DNA from: DUQX01 sp050948825
GTDB lineage: Bacteria; Bacillota; Dethiobacteria; DTU022; UBA8154
Assembly (NCBI GenBank): GCA_050948825.1
Contig: JBMNEO010000001.1
Location: 21,450 to 85,449, forward strand
DNA: 64,000 bases
Reading direction: 5' to 3'
The notes beneath the pieces are model-generated. The model made no database searches, was not told the origin of the DNA, and saw only the letters and a program-made list of their open reading frames with translations. The position numbers were made by a program, and so were the translations under genes. Shown one piece after another: positions 9,116 to 18,051 of this stretch (position 1 is the stretch's first letter; every line of letters starts with the position of its first letter).

Positions 9116-9128
9116 ATAATCCTAAAGG
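9116..9128 (-). promoter_or_regulatory. ATAATCCTAAAGG motif upstream of Ig-repeat gene
   Basis: On the minus strand this reads CCTTTAGGATTAT, inside a short palindrome (ATCCTTTAGGAT). It is 167 nt upstream of the start at 8949. A second related inverted repeat (ATCCTATAAAAGGAT) lies near 9070-9084. Nearly the same motif lies at 12132, 20526 and 22111, each upstream of a minus-strand gene. It may be an operator or a small repeat. Confidence 0.4.
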
Positions 9129-9146
9129 ATAATGCCGGTGCATGCT

Positions 9147-9740
9147 TCAACCTGACAGCGCATAAAAAGGTTCTTCAAACTCCACTCCGTAGCTGTACTG
9201 CCATTCGTCGTGGTCCCCTGTTGCAAGAAGGTGCTCTCTCACCACTTTTCCCTTCATGCCGGTGGAGATCTCCCTTTCCCTGTTCAGGGATATTTCGAAA
9301 AAAAGCTGAAGTTCACCCATCAACTCGAGGGGGGTTTTTACCATCAGAAGCGCCCCGCCCCTCGATATGTTTAGGATTTTGGCCTGCTTGAAGCTATTCA
9401 CGTCTACTTTCTCGGACAGCAGGACGTACTCCGCCCTGTAATTGACAGGGATCCGCCCGGATTTTCTGCGCTGCCAGCGCTGTTCCTCACCCAGTTGCTT
9501 GAGGATGCAGGCGCCTCCGTCCAGTACTTCCAGCACGGTCGCACGGATTATATAGAGCGCGTCCTCCCGCTGAGGGGCTTCCAGAGTAATTTCGTCACCG
9601 GGATATAAACTCAGAACCGACATGATTGCCAGCGAGAATTCCTTTTCACCTGCGGTCACTGCGGTCATTATTACTGCATCACCTGATGTATTCTTTTTTC
9701 TGTCAATGATCTTGACCTCGTTGCCGGGTTTTAAGAGCAT
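9147..9740 (-). CDS. PilZ-domain (YcgR-like) cyclic-di-GMP receptor
   Basis: The N-terminal half (to about residue 95) is a YcgR-N-like beta domain with MSVLSLYPGDEITLE. The C-terminal half is PilZ: RRKSGRIPV contains the RxxxR cyclic-di-GMP binding motif, and LNISRGGALLMV contains the (D/N)xSxxG motif. SYGVEFEEP marks the last strands. The ATG at 9740 is chosen because GAGGTG lies nine bases upstream; a GTG at 9752 is the alternative. The protein is cytoplasmic with no TM. It lies between the Ig-repeat gene and the 719-residue gene, in a window with three cyclic-di-GMP riboswitches. It could pass the second-messenger signal to surface machinery. The partner is unknown. Confidence 0.88.
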   Translation of the reverse strand: MLLKPGNEVKIIDRKKNTSGDAVIMTAVTAGEKEFSLAIMSVLSLYPGDEITLEAPQREDALYIIRATVLEVLDGGACILKQLGEEQRWQRRKSGRIPVNYRAEYVLLSEKVDVNSFKQAKILNISRGGALLMVKTPLELMGELQLFFEISLNREREISTGMKGKVVREHLLATGDHDEWQYSYGVEFEEPFYALSG

Positions 9741-9777
9741 CCGGAGTATCACCTCATTTATCTGGCATCCACCTTAA

Positions 9778-11937
9778 CTAATGCAGCATTTCTTCAAGCA
9801 GTTCTTCCTTATTCATAAGTCCTAGCAGCGCCCTTCCCATCTTCGCCACAGTATCTGCCTTTGGGATCCAGGACGGTTCAAGCTCAAGCTGGGGATTTTT
9901 GCTCAATTCAAGTGCTGCAATATCATCCTTTGCGGATACAATTTTTTCTTTGGTCATGATTATTCTTTCCAGAGTATCTATAGCCCGCCTGCATATGGAA
10001 ATTCCTGCAGAAACCGGGCTTTCATCCCCGTATTTCACAGCCAATTTCTCCAGCTCGTCTCTGGCAGTTAGCATATGGTGGCGCAGTTCGCTTTTGCGGG
10101 GAGAATCTGTTTCACTTTTTTTCTCGATCTTCTCGTGGAGTGTTATCCAGCGCCCCGCAAGTTTAACAGCTTCTTTAAGCCGGGACAGCGCCTGCCAGGA
10201 ACCGGAAATATGGAAAATATCAGTGCAATCCTCCCCTTGAATATTGGAGTAGACTTTTGCCAGTTCTTTTTTCAGGTTGTCCTCTTCCTGCAGGTATTCT
10301 ACAAGCTCTCGGACTCCATCCAGGAGCTTTTCATTGTTAGACTTAACCGGATCTAACAGCCTGTAAGCCAGGCCTTTTTCATCTTTCAGGAGCTTCTCCC
10401 ACAGCTTCGATGCGAGCGGGGATGCGGGGCTGAGCTTCTGATTGCGTTTTTGCCAGCTTTGTGCTTCATAGGATAAAATCCGGAATTTCTTGTCCCAAAC
10501 ACTGCCGCCTGTGTTATGCTGGGCCGCAAGGGTTGCGGATATTTTACTGAAGCCGCTGAGTCCCGGGGGGAGATCATTAAGCTGCCCGATCAGTTGCAGG
10601 GCACCGCTTCCGGGGGCGATGAAAGCCGGCTTCAGCAAAGAGGCATACATCAGCAGTGCCAGGGACAATTTTCTTTCTTCTATCGGCTCCTTTTCAAGTA
10701 ACGTTACAAAATCATGGTTTTTATAGATATATGAAAGCCAGGTTCCGGCCGGGCCGCCGTCACCTTCGATAATTTCGGCCAGTTCGGCAGCTTGTAATAG
10801 CCTGGAGGGAAAGGGGGCATCTCCGTATTGCTGCTCGGAATAACAGGAAAGCCAGTAGGCAGGGCCAAGCTTACCTTCCTTTATGAGTTGAATTATTTGC
10901 CCGGAGAGCTTGCTGCTATAGCCGGGGCAGAGGCCGGTGTCGGGATTGGGGCCGGGGCTAGCGCCGGCAATAATACTGGAAATGGGCCCGTGCCTCTGGT
11001 GCTCCCGGCCGCCGGCGCCGGCAGATGGTTTTGTTTCCGCTGCGATGTACTCCTCTGCTGCTGCTTCTGCTTCTATTACTTCTGTTTCTGCTTCTGCTTC
11101 TATTACTTCTGTTTCTGCTTCTGCTTCTATTACTTCTGTTTCTGCTTCTGCTTCTGTTGTCTCTGCTTCAGTTGCTGCTGCAGCTTTTTCCGCCGCCTGC
11201 AACTCTGCCTCCGTCGCGGGCTGCTCCGTTTCCACTGTTTCTTCCTGTTCAGCTGTTTCTTCCTGCAACTGAACGCCCTCCTCATTGTCGCTGCTTTCGT
11301 CTTGCTGAAAAAGCAAACTCTTCCTTGCTGCTGCCACGGAAAGAAGGATTCCAAATTCCCCGGCAGCTGCCTGAAATAATCCGGCTGCCTCTTCATGATC
11401 CGGTCGCTCTTCAGCAAGCTTTAAAAGAGCGTTTAACGGGTGAACCCCTGCGGCAAGCCGGTTGCGTAATTTGGCCGTTTCCGTATTTTCCGGATCTCCA
11501 GAAAGGATCGCTTCATAATGGGTGAGCTTGTCCCTGAAACGATCCAATTCGGCAAGAGATTCCTTACCCGTCAAACTCATTTTCTTGCACTTTTTAATAA
11601 TTGCCTGTACCCGCCGGTTTTGCTCCTCCAGCATGCTTAAATAAACCAGGTGGTCAGCAAGGCTGTGCCAGATTTTCTCTATTTTGGCATATGCATTGTT
11701 TCCTTCGGTGATCTTTGGCAGTATTAAATCATCTGCTCCCCTGTCATAATCTTCAGAGAGCAACTTGAATACGTCCAGTTGATTGGCGACATCCTGTTGA
11801 GAAAGATGTTCCGGCGGTAAATCGGGTTTTTTCGGGCTTTCCCCTTCCTCTACCAACCTGATGCCCAGTTTTTTAAATCTTTCTATCAGCTCTGTTATCT
11901 GCAAATGTAACTTATCCAGCCGCTTTTCCCGATCCAT
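9778..11937 (-). CDS. Unrecognised 719-aa protein with coiled-coil and 9-residue tandem repeats
   Basis: I do not recognise this protein. It has no signal peptide or TM segment, so it should be cytoplasmic. Residues 1-210 are helical and charged (DREKRLDKLHLQITELIERF at the start). Residues about 215-300 are a Glu/Ala/Thr-rich low-complexity region with three 9-residue tandem units (TEVIEAEAE). Residues about 320-719 are again helical, with LWEKLLKDEKGLAYRLL and many Lys/Glu heptads. No catalytic motif is visible. It ends 37 nt before the PilZ gene start and the two are probably co-transcribed. A role as a structural or scaffold partner of the PilZ receptor is possible but not shown. Confidence 0.75.
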   Translation of the reverse strand: MDREKRLDKLHLQITELIERFKKLGIRLVEEGESPKKPDLPPEHLSQQDVANQLDVFKLLSEDYDRGADDLILPKITEGNNAYAKIEKIWHSLADHLVYLSMLEEQNRRVQAIIKKCKKMSLTGKESLAELDRFRDKLTHYEAILSGDPENTETAKLRNRLAAGVHPLNALLKLAEERPDHEEAAGLFQAAAGEFGILLSVAAARKSLLFQQDESSDNEEGVQLQEETAEQEETVETEQPATEAELQAAEKAAAATEAETTEAEAETEVIEAEAETEVIEAEAETEVIEAEAAAEEYIAAETKPSAGAGGREHQRHGPISSIIAGASPGPNPDTGLCPGYSSKLSGQIIQLIKEGKLGPAYWLSCYSEQQYGDAPFPSRLLQAAELAEIIEGDGGPAGTWLSYIYKNHDFVTLLEKEPIEERKLSLALLMYASLLKPAFIAPGSGALQLIGQLNDLPPGLSGFSKISATLAAQHNTGGSVWDKKFRILSYEAQSWQKRNQKLSPASPLASKLWEKLLKDEKGLAYRLLDPVKSNNEKLLDGVRELVEYLQEEDNLKKELAKVYSNIQGEDCTDIFHISGSWQALSRLKEAVKLAGRWITLHEKIEKKSETDSPRKSELRHHMLTARDELEKLAVKYGDESPVSAGISICRRAIDTLERIIMTKEKIVSAKDDIAALELSKNPQLELEPSWIPKADTVAKMGRALLGLMNKEELLEEMLH
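11061..11160. repeat. 27-bp tandem repeat, three copies plus a partial copy
   Basis: Three identical 27-nt units start at 11061, 11088 and 11115, with a partial fourth copy after 11142. Each encodes nine residues (TEVIEAEAE) of the low-complexity linker of the 719-residue protein. The identity at DNA level points to recent slippage or recombination. Confidence 0.85.
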
Positions 11938-12129
11938 CTTTTTTGCACCGCCTGTAAATTAATAATTTGTTACAGCACCAGGCTCCACAACAAGCCCGGA
12001 ACCAGGTTCTCCTGATGAGCAATATCTGCAGTCCGGTTTCATACTCAACGCTATTACTATTCTATTTTTTTCTACAAATAAACTCATTACGCTTAAGTCC
12101 CAACTCTCATACTTAAAAAGATCATTTTT

Positions 12130-12151
12130 ATATAATCCCAAAGGATTATAT
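12130..12151 (-). promoter_or_regulatory. Perfect inverted repeat ATATAATCC-caaa-GGATTATAT
   Basis: Nine-base arms are separated by four bases, in the 290-nt gap between the sortase and the 719-residue gene. It is about 195 nt upstream of the start at 11937 and matches the motifs at 9116, 20526 and 22111. Its symmetry suits a dimeric regulator. The only other thing in the gap is a 60-codon open frame with no ribosome binding site, which I do not call. Confidence 0.45.
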
Positions 12152-12227
12152 GGGATAAAAAAAGAACAGGTAACCTGTCCTTATACTTCTTTCTTGAACA
12201 AGGCAGGAATCCTGTCCTATTATAGTT

Positions 12228-12884
12228 TTATCTGGCTTGCACGATTAGGCGGTTTACCGGATTTACACTGTAAAGAGGGTGACAGGTATAAAGCGTAAGT
12301 ATCCTGTCACCCTCTTCAAATTCAAATATGGAAGTGTCGTCCACTTCGACTATTATTGTTCTGTATACTACATAGTGATATTGTTTATCATCTTCAGTGC
12401 TGATGGTTATGCTGTCACCGGCCTCCAGCTCGTCAAGCCGGTTAAAAAAACGCCCGTAGGTATGGCTTCTGTGAGCAGTAAGCACCGTATTCCCCACTTC
12501 ACCAATCCCGGCTGTCCCCTCCAGAAGCCCGGCTCCAATTCTGAGAATAGCTTCGCTCGTTCCGCTCAGGATAGGGAGTTTAAGATTAATTTTTTCTATC
12601 TCCAAAATCCCCAGGGTATTCCGGAGTATTGTATCATTTTCACTGCCCTCTGCTTCACTGCTTTCTACCGAGTTTATGTCATTTTCGTTTTCCTCGAAGC
12701 CGGCTTCTGTTTCAACCCGTTCCTTAATGGTGTCTTTCTCCGCGTGCGTATCTTCCCGCAAATGCTCCGCTTCCCACTCGTTAAATATCTTTTGCTGCCA
12801 GTACCAGGTATACGCCCTGTCGAGCAACGGGTAGAGCAGAACCAAAACACCGGTTATGATTAATATTAAGGATAATCTTCTCAT
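12228..12884 (-). CDS. Sortase, class D-like
   Basis: This is a membrane transpeptidase that anchors surface proteins to peptidoglycan. A TM segment (residues 4-20, LSLILIITGVLVLLYPL) is followed by a long acidic linker and then the sortase barrel. TAHRSHTYGRFF holds the catalytic His, LTLYTCHPL the catalytic Cys, and VNRLIVQAR the Arg at the very C-terminus. The short C-terminus and single N-terminal TM fit class D (or a class C/D intermediate). Its start overlaps the stop of the upstream gene by 4 nt. That gene encodes a protein with a C-terminal sorting signal, so enzyme and substrate are a pair. Confidence 0.9.
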   Translation of the reverse strand: MRRLSLILIITGVLVLLYPLLDRAYTWYWQQKIFNEWEAEHLREDTHAEKDTIKERVETEAGFEENENDINSVESSEAEGSENDTILRNTLGILEIEKINLKLPILSGTSEAILRIGAGLLEGTAGIGEVGNTVLTAHRSHTYGRFFNRLDELEAGDSITISTEDDKQYHYVVYRTIIVEVDDTSIFEFEEGDRILTLYTCHPLYSVNPVNRLIVQAR

Positions 12885-13759
12885 TTAGCAGATGCTTTCT
12901 TATTTCTTCTTTTGCCGAGTACTAAACCCGCCAGAATCAGCAACAGTCCGGCTCCATAGTATACAATGGGAGGAAACTCCCCTGTTTGTGGAGGCTCAGC
13001 AGAGGTTCCCGGTTGTTCCGGCCACAAAACGATTAGATTATCATCAGGAGTATCTTCGTTTTCCAAAGGTACATTTGGCTTTTCGGGGTTAATGACCAGC
13101 TCCTCATCCCGATCGAGATCCTCTGAAGGTTCGGGGCCTTGCGCAGGGCTTTCGGGGGTAAGCTCATCTTCTTCGCCACCGGGATCTGCACCGGAACGGT
13201 CGCCGAAATAGTCGCCAGGATTATCATCGACGACGTCATAATCACTTCTGGCATGAAAAGAAATGTTGCCGCTGTAGTCTTTCAACTCCTGCCCCGGAGC
13301 TATAGAAAAGGTAAAGTTTATCGGTCCGGTGCTGCCATCCGTCTTGAGTTCAAGTATATCATAATCCTCGTTTCCCTCGATTGCGGGTATCCATTTCTCC
13401 CCGGAAGAAGCGTCGCAGCTGAGCCAGAAAGCACCTTCATTATATAACTCGGCCATTTCACCGTCCAAAGAGTGCCAGAGATAAATAGTGCCTCCCCATG
13501 TATTATTGATCCGGCAAAGATCTTCGTAATAGTACATACTGCCGGGCTGGAAACCGTACATCTTGCCGTCAATGCCCGTACCGGGCGTAAAAGTCATGCT
13601 GCTGCCGTTAACCTGTACATTGTTGTTTTTGCTGGTATCGGTTTTTACTATTGAAAAAAGTCCCGGGCTGGAAGCAACACTGGGAGTTGTCGCCAGAACA
13701 GTGATCGTCCCGCTCAGCGCCAGCCAGACCATAAGCAGAAGAATACTTAATTTTCTCAT
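12881..13759 (-). CDS. Cell-wall-anchored surface protein with PPQTG sorting signal
   Basis: The signal peptide (KLSILLLMVWLALSGTITVL) ends at about residue 25. Residues 25-180 form a beta-rich domain of unknown family (FSIVKTDTSKNNNVQVNG, then WGGTIYLWHSL). Residues about 185-255 are a Pro/Glu/Asp-rich stalk. The C-terminus has EPPQTGEFPP, a hydrophobic helix (IVYYGAGLLLILAGLVL) and the positive tail GKRRNKKASAK, which is a complete sorting signal with PPQTG in place of LPxTG. It is translationally coupled to the sortase by ATGA overlap, so it is almost certainly that enzyme's substrate. The function of the exposed domain is unknown. Confidence 0.87.
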   Translation of the reverse strand: MRKLSILLLMVWLALSGTITVLATTPSVASSPGLFSIVKTDTSKNNNVQVNGSSMTFTPGTGIDGKMYGFQPGSMYYYEDLCRINNTWGGTIYLWHSLDGEMAELYNEGAFWLSCDASSGEKWIPAIEGNEDYDILELKTDGSTGPINFTFSIAPGQELKDYSGNISFHARSDYDVVDDNPGDYFGDRSGADPGGEEDELTPESPAQGPEPSEDLDRDEELVINPEKPNVPLENEDTPDDNLIVLWPEQPGTSAEPPQTGEFPPIVYYGAGLLLILAGLVLGKRRNKKASAK

Positions 13760-13774
13760 CTGTATTATGCCCCT

Positions 13775-14305
13775 TTACTCCGCTTCTGAAATCACTGTTA
13801 ATGTACCGTTTTCGGATACTGGAATTTCATTTTCGTTGATGCTAAAAGATACCGCTATTTTGGCAGTTTCCCCTGGCAAAAGGGGATAAAAATTACCTTT
13901 ATTATTACCGTCTTCTACCATAACAATGGCGCTTTCCGGATAAGAACCGGATGCCCACGCCTTCAAATTTATAAATGGTATACCGTTGTTTTCAATGGTA
14001 AATTTGATATTCTCTGCAGAGTTGTTTTGCACGGTAAAAAAGTGTGGCCATTCCCAGGAGCTGCCCGTGGTAAGGCCTTCACCACCGCTGAAATTAAAAT
14101 ATAAAACTCCACTATCAATGGTACAGAAACTTCCTGTTTCTTCAAGCTCTTCTGCCGGAATAAGGGCCAGCAGCGCTTCATTGGTGGAGACTACCTTCAA
14201 AACGGCAGGGCTCTGAACAACCGCAGCGGAATAACACAATGCAGCAGTAACACACGTTATCACGATAAAAAGCATGATAAGCAATACAGTTACTTTCCTC
14301 AACAA
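13775..14305 (-). CDS. Small exported YSxAxV-type protein
   Basis: The N-terminus (VTVLLIMLFIVITCVTAALC) is a signal or anchor. It is followed by YSAAVVQSPAVLKVVSTNEA, a pattern that recurs in the proteins at 19218 (YSSVRVDNPASLEIV) and 21416 (YTSASVTNDMSVKLT). A later PGETAKIAVSFSI strand resembles the PGE phrase of TasA-like proteins. The family may be DUF1102-like, but I cannot confirm it. The TTG at 14305 is chosen because AAGGAGG lies six bases upstream; a GTG at 14311 is too close to it. It lies 15 nt upstream of the anchored-protein gene, in one operon with the sortase. The role is probably a structural surface subunit processed by the adjacent SipW-like peptidase. Confidence 0.72.
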   Translation of the reverse strand: MLRKVTVLLIMLFIVITCVTAALCYSAAVVQSPAVLKVVSTNEALLALIPAEELEETGSFCTIDSGVLYFNFSGGEGLTTGSSWEWPHFFTVQNNSAENIKFTIENNGIPFINLKAWASGSYPESAIVMVEDGNNKGNFYPLLPGETAKIAVSFSINENEIPVSENGTLTVISEAE

Positions 14306-14495
14306 ATCCACCCTCCTTTTTGTTAATAATGACTAAGAACACGCTTGTAGCTTCACATTTTATAGCCTCACGCTTATAAACGCTAATAGCCCTGGATAAT
14401 TTATTTTACTAATTTCTGCACTGCATTACAGCATTCTACAGATTAATCTGCTATGATCAGAAAAGATTATTTCCGTATACTCCAAAAGTATTATT

Positions 14496-15587
14496 TTAAC
14501 CGCCGATAATTTCAGCGAACCGGCTAATCCTCTTCCGCCATATCTTCACCAGGCGCCTCCTCTCGCGCGGCTCCAAATATGGCAGGGCCATCAGCGGAAG
14601 GGCAGGAACAAGGGCAACGGCAGCGAAGGCCAGCCAGAGATTTATATCCGCCAGGAATCGTATCGCCGCTAACGGGAGGAAAGGCATGAACATACCGATA
14701 TGAACATTGGCCTGATGGATCCCCGGCACCTCCGCCTTCAAAGTAGCGATAACCTCAGCGGTATCCCCTTTCCTCAGCCGATAGACGTTCTGCTGCAGTG
14801 TCAGCTGCGGATCGCTTGAGACGGCGTAATAAAGGGATGGTATGGACCCCTCATTCTTCAACTCGGCCAGAGCCAGCTCCCTGGAAGTGCCCTGCTCCAG
14901 CACGCCCACATCGCTCCCCATAAGCACACCGGGGTTATCCTCTACCCCGAAGGGGAAGGTAATAAAAAGGCTGCCCATAAGCATCAAGGCGCCCATTAGC
15001 ATGGCAAAAGCCAGGCCGCCAAGAAAGTAAAGCTGGCTTTTCTGCAGGGCTTCCTTTTTTCGCTTTTTCTTTGATTTAAAGATTTCGTCCGCCAGGAGAA
15101 CCACGGCCAGAACCCCCAGCAGAACCGGCAGAACGCTGGAGTCCTGCATCTTCTCCTCCAGCAATAGAGGAATATATCCCAGAAGGGGGATCATCAGCGG
15201 CTGCGACCCGATCGCCGGCACTACCCCGGCAATCCATTCCGCCTTCACAGGCGGAAAGCGGCTCCCCACCTGGTCGGTTTCCCTGTTGGCATCCCCTTTG
15301 GTAATAAAAGCACCGTCCCGATCGACGTCCACGATACGGTGCATTGTCCAATCGCGGATACCGTGTTCCTCAGAGCGAAAGACAATGATCTGGCCGGGAG
15401 AAAAATTCGTATGCTCGTTCGTGGGGAGGACAAAAACCATGTCTCCCCGGGTAAAGACAGGAACCATGCTCCATGTCCTTATTGAAACGGCAAGTGTAGG
15501 TTTCTGGCGCAAGAGGGTCGCCAGGGGAGAAATAACCAGTATGGCTAAGATGATGATAAATAAATAATTCCCGAGTTTCTTGAGCAT
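14496..15587 (-). CDS. Second SipW-like signal peptidase with extra C-terminal domain
   Basis: This is a membrane peptidase of the SipW/archaeal type. The N-terminal TM is followed by RTWSMVPVF (Ser nucleophile), RGDMVFVLP, GQIIVFRSEE, WTMHRIVDV (His general base) and TKGDANRETDQ. The usual peptidase ends near residue 165. Here it continues with two TM segments, an extracellular beta domain of about 100 residues, and a final TM pair (residues about 310-345). The extra C-terminal half is unusual for SipW. The start has GGGAAGG before the ATG. It lies between the response regulator and the YSxAxV exported protein, which is the probable substrate set. Confidence 0.87.
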   Translation of the reverse strand: MLKKLGNYLFIIILAILVISPLATLLRQKPTLAVSIRTWSMVPVFTRGDMVFVLPTNEHTNFSPGQIIVFRSEEHGIRDWTMHRIVDVDRDGAFITKGDANRETDQVGSRFPPVKAEWIAGVVPAIGSQPLMIPLLGYIPLLLEEKMQDSSVLPVLLGVLAVVLLADEIFKSKKKRKKEALQKSQLYFLGGLAFAMLMGALMLMGSLFITFPFGVEDNPGVLMGSDVGVLEQGTSRELALAELKNEGSIPSLYYAVSSDPQLTLQQNVYRLRKGDTAEVIATLKAEVPGIHQANVHIGMFMPFLPLAAIRFLADINLWLAFAAVALVPALPLMALPYLEPRERRRLVKIWRKRISRFAEIIGG

Positions 15588-15608
15588 CGCCGGCCTTCCC
15601 CAGCCTCC

Positions 15609-16256
15609 TTATTTGAATGGAACGCCCTCGCTCTGCTCTCTGCCCATTCCCCGGGAGAAAGCATAGAGGGCTGCCTGTGTGCGATCATGGAGTTCCAGTT
15701 TGTCCAGGATGCTGCAGACATGTTTCTTTACTGTATTTTCACTGATAAAAAATTTTCTTGCTATGTCTCTATTGGTCATACCCTCTGCCAGCGCTTCAAG
15801 GACTTCCAATTCCCTGCCGGTCAGCTCCTTAAAGGAGTCTTCCTCCCCCTTCATAACCGTATCGATAATCTCCGGGTCATAATAACGCCGCCCCCGGGCT
15901 ACGAGCCTGATGGCACTAATGAACTCGTCGGGAAGGGCATCTTTAAGGATATAACCCTCGACATTTTCGGCGATTGCATCTGATACCTCTTTTTGCGAGG
16001 CAAACGAAGTCAGAATGACAAAGCGGCAACCGGGCACCTTTTTCCGGGCCTGTCTGATCAGCTCCAATCCGCCGCCCCCGGGCATCCTCATGTCCACGAT
16101 AGCCAGATCCGGCTTTTCCGCAGAGATCAACTCCACGCCTTCCGGGCAGGAGGCAGCCATGCCCACCACTTCCATATCCTCTTCCATGCTGAGACTCTGC
16201 TCCAGTCCCTGACGCACTACGGGATGGTCATCAATCAGTACAATTCTCACAATCAA
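15609..16256 (-). CDS. NarL/LuxR-family response regulator
   Basis: A receiver domain at residues 1-120 has the acidic pocket IDDHPV, the phosphoryl-acceptor Asp in AIVDMRMPGGGG, the Thr in FVILTSF and the Lys in YILKDAL. A LuxR HTH at about residues 140-205 has LTGRELEVLEALAEGMTNRD and FISENTVKKHVCSILDKL. It pairs with the sensor kinase at 16253, whose stop overlaps its start (TTGA). The start is TTG at 16256 or GTG at 16250, with GGGGG upstream of both. Its likely targets are the adjacent exported-protein operons. Confidence 0.92.
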   Translation of the reverse strand: MIVRIVLIDDHPVVRQGLEQSLSMEEDMEVVGMAASCPEGVELISAEKPDLAIVDMRMPGGGGLELIRQARKKVPGCRFVILTSFASQKEVSDAIAENVEGYILKDALPDEFISAIRLVARGRRYYDPEIIDTVMKGEEDSFKELTGRELEVLEALAEGMTNRDIARKFFISENTVKKHVCSILDKLELHDRTQAALYAFSRGMGREQSEGVPFK

Positions 16257-17994
16257 TGTTCCCCCTTTCCGGCCGTTCCGGTAGCGTTTAAGATAAAATT
16301 ATCCGCCATACCTGCCATAACTACACAGGAAACCACGGTTCCCTTTCCAGACTTGCTATCTATTGAGAGGTTTCCCCCCATACTTCTTGCCAGCTCCTTC
16401 ATGTTAAGAAGCCCCAGGCCGTTTTTTCCCCCGTGCTGGTATTCTTCCAGATCAAAGCCTCCGCCGTTATCGGCGATAATCAGTTCTATGATTCCGTTTC
16501 CCTCAATCAAAGAAACCTTGATCTTGCTGCAGTTGCCGTGACGGATACGGCATTGCCGGTAGCCTCCCTGATAATACGGTAGAGAGAGTTCCTGGCCACG
16601 GATTTTAAGGATCCAAGGCTGCCCCGACAGTCAAACTCGACAAATACATCATTCAACTGTCCCAGTTCAGTGAGGTACCGCCGGACATCCTCCAAAAAGG
16701 GCTCCTTTTTATTTTTGCGCGTACTCATGCAGTAAATTGATGCTCTAAGATCCTTGAGGCTTCTCTGGGCCGTCTTCTGCAGGAGCCTGAGCTGGCTAAT
16801 GACAGCCTCATCCAGGTCCTCCTTTTTAATCAGCATATCTAGCCCGTAGACCAGGCCAAAAATATTTTGGGTAACATTATCATGGATTTCGCCGGCAATG
16901 CGATCCTTTTCTTCGACAAGCAACAGTTTTTCCGCCAGTGATTCCTGGGAGCGTTTTTCCAGGGCCACTGCACAGAGATCCGCCAGAAAGGTAAGGGTTT
17001 GCTCTACCTCGTCCAGAGCTTCCTCCCTGCCAAGGTAAAAAGCGGAAAGCACTCCAAAAACACTCACACTTGATTTAATGCGCACGGTAACCAGGACACC
17101 GGGCGTTTGCTCTTTTGCATTGGGAAAGTTCCGCACGTTTACTTCCGGAGCATGCTGTTTCTTCTCAAACTCCTTTTTTATATAAGGGTACCAGCTTTCC
17201 TCCGGAAAAACGTTCCTGGGGCCCCTGACGGCAAAATAGCTCTTTTTCTCCGGTTCCGAAAGCCCCATCTCCGTTTCTATCCAGACGATTACCTTCTTTG
17301 CCCCTGTCAGTGCCCTGCTGTAAGACGCAAAAAGGCTGACTATTTCCTGGGGATCGCTGTTGTGGGAAAAGACCTCCACTGCCCCGTAGAGGGACTTGAT
17401 ATGCTGGATCTGCTTTTCCATGATCTGCGCCTGCCGGGAAAGCTTCATGATGAAAAAGTTAAACAACTGCCCTCCCAGGGTGCTAAGGACAAATATTACG
17501 ACCAGGTAAGCGCGATCCGGCCAGAACACCAAAGGCACCTCCGGCACATCCGGCCCGTATATATTGAACTGGTGTAATAAAAAGGAGCTAAAGAGAAAAG
17601 TGCCCATCAAAGCCCAGCAAAAATATGCCGGCGCAAGCGTAATGGCGAGAAGGATAGGGTTGACGGCATACCAGAGAAAAGGGCTGTCCAGGCCGCCGGT
17701 TAAAATAAGAATAAAAGCAAGCCCGATAGTTTCTACAAAGAGAAAGAGTTTCTTTCCCCAAGTGCTCCCGCCTTCATTGTTGTAAAATCGGATAAATAAA
17801 AATGCTTCCAAGAGCAGGCAAAAACAAACTCCCGCTTTCAGGTAGAGAGGTGAAGGTGGAGGCCCACTTAAATAGAGCGCAGATGTAATAAGCAGGGAAA
17901 TATACCGGTAATAACCGAGCAGTGAAGCCAGCTCCAGGTTATCCCAGTATAAGTTTTTTTTTAGGAAACCAAGGCGATCTTTTAAAAAGCGCAA
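16253..17994 (-). pseudogene. Sensor histidine kinase (NarX/DegS type) split by a frameshift
   Basis: The N-terminal half has about six TM segments (residues 20-190). A GAF-like domain (residues about 205-350) comes next, then HisKA_3 with GEIHDNVTQNIFGLVYGL carrying the phosphorylated His, then the start of the ATPase domain (LYRIIREATGNAV). The frame then runs into a stop. The other frame resumes with RHGNCSKIKVSLIEGNGII, ADNGGGFDLEEY and KNGLGLLNMKELARSMGG, which are the G1 and G2 boxes. The break is at about 16535-16545, exactly inside the N box. Removing two bases (TC) restores the usual ExxxNxxxH spacing. The start is uncertain (TTG at 17994 with no clear site). It forms a two-component pair with the downstream regulator if the break is a sequence error. 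Confidence 0.85.
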
Positions 17995-18051
17995 ATAACG
18001 CAGGGAAATCCTCTGCCTTCCTGTTTCATAAATCTTTCTTTTCCTTAATAT

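Noticed and set aside
10828..11525. Plus-strand Leu/Phe/Cys-rich frames
   Set aside because: They are products of the 27-bp repeat read on the wrong strand.
11959..12141. 60-codon open frame on the minus strand between the sortase and the 719-residue gene
   Set aside because: It starts with TTG inside the inverted repeat, has no ribosome binding site, and the composition is not gene-like.
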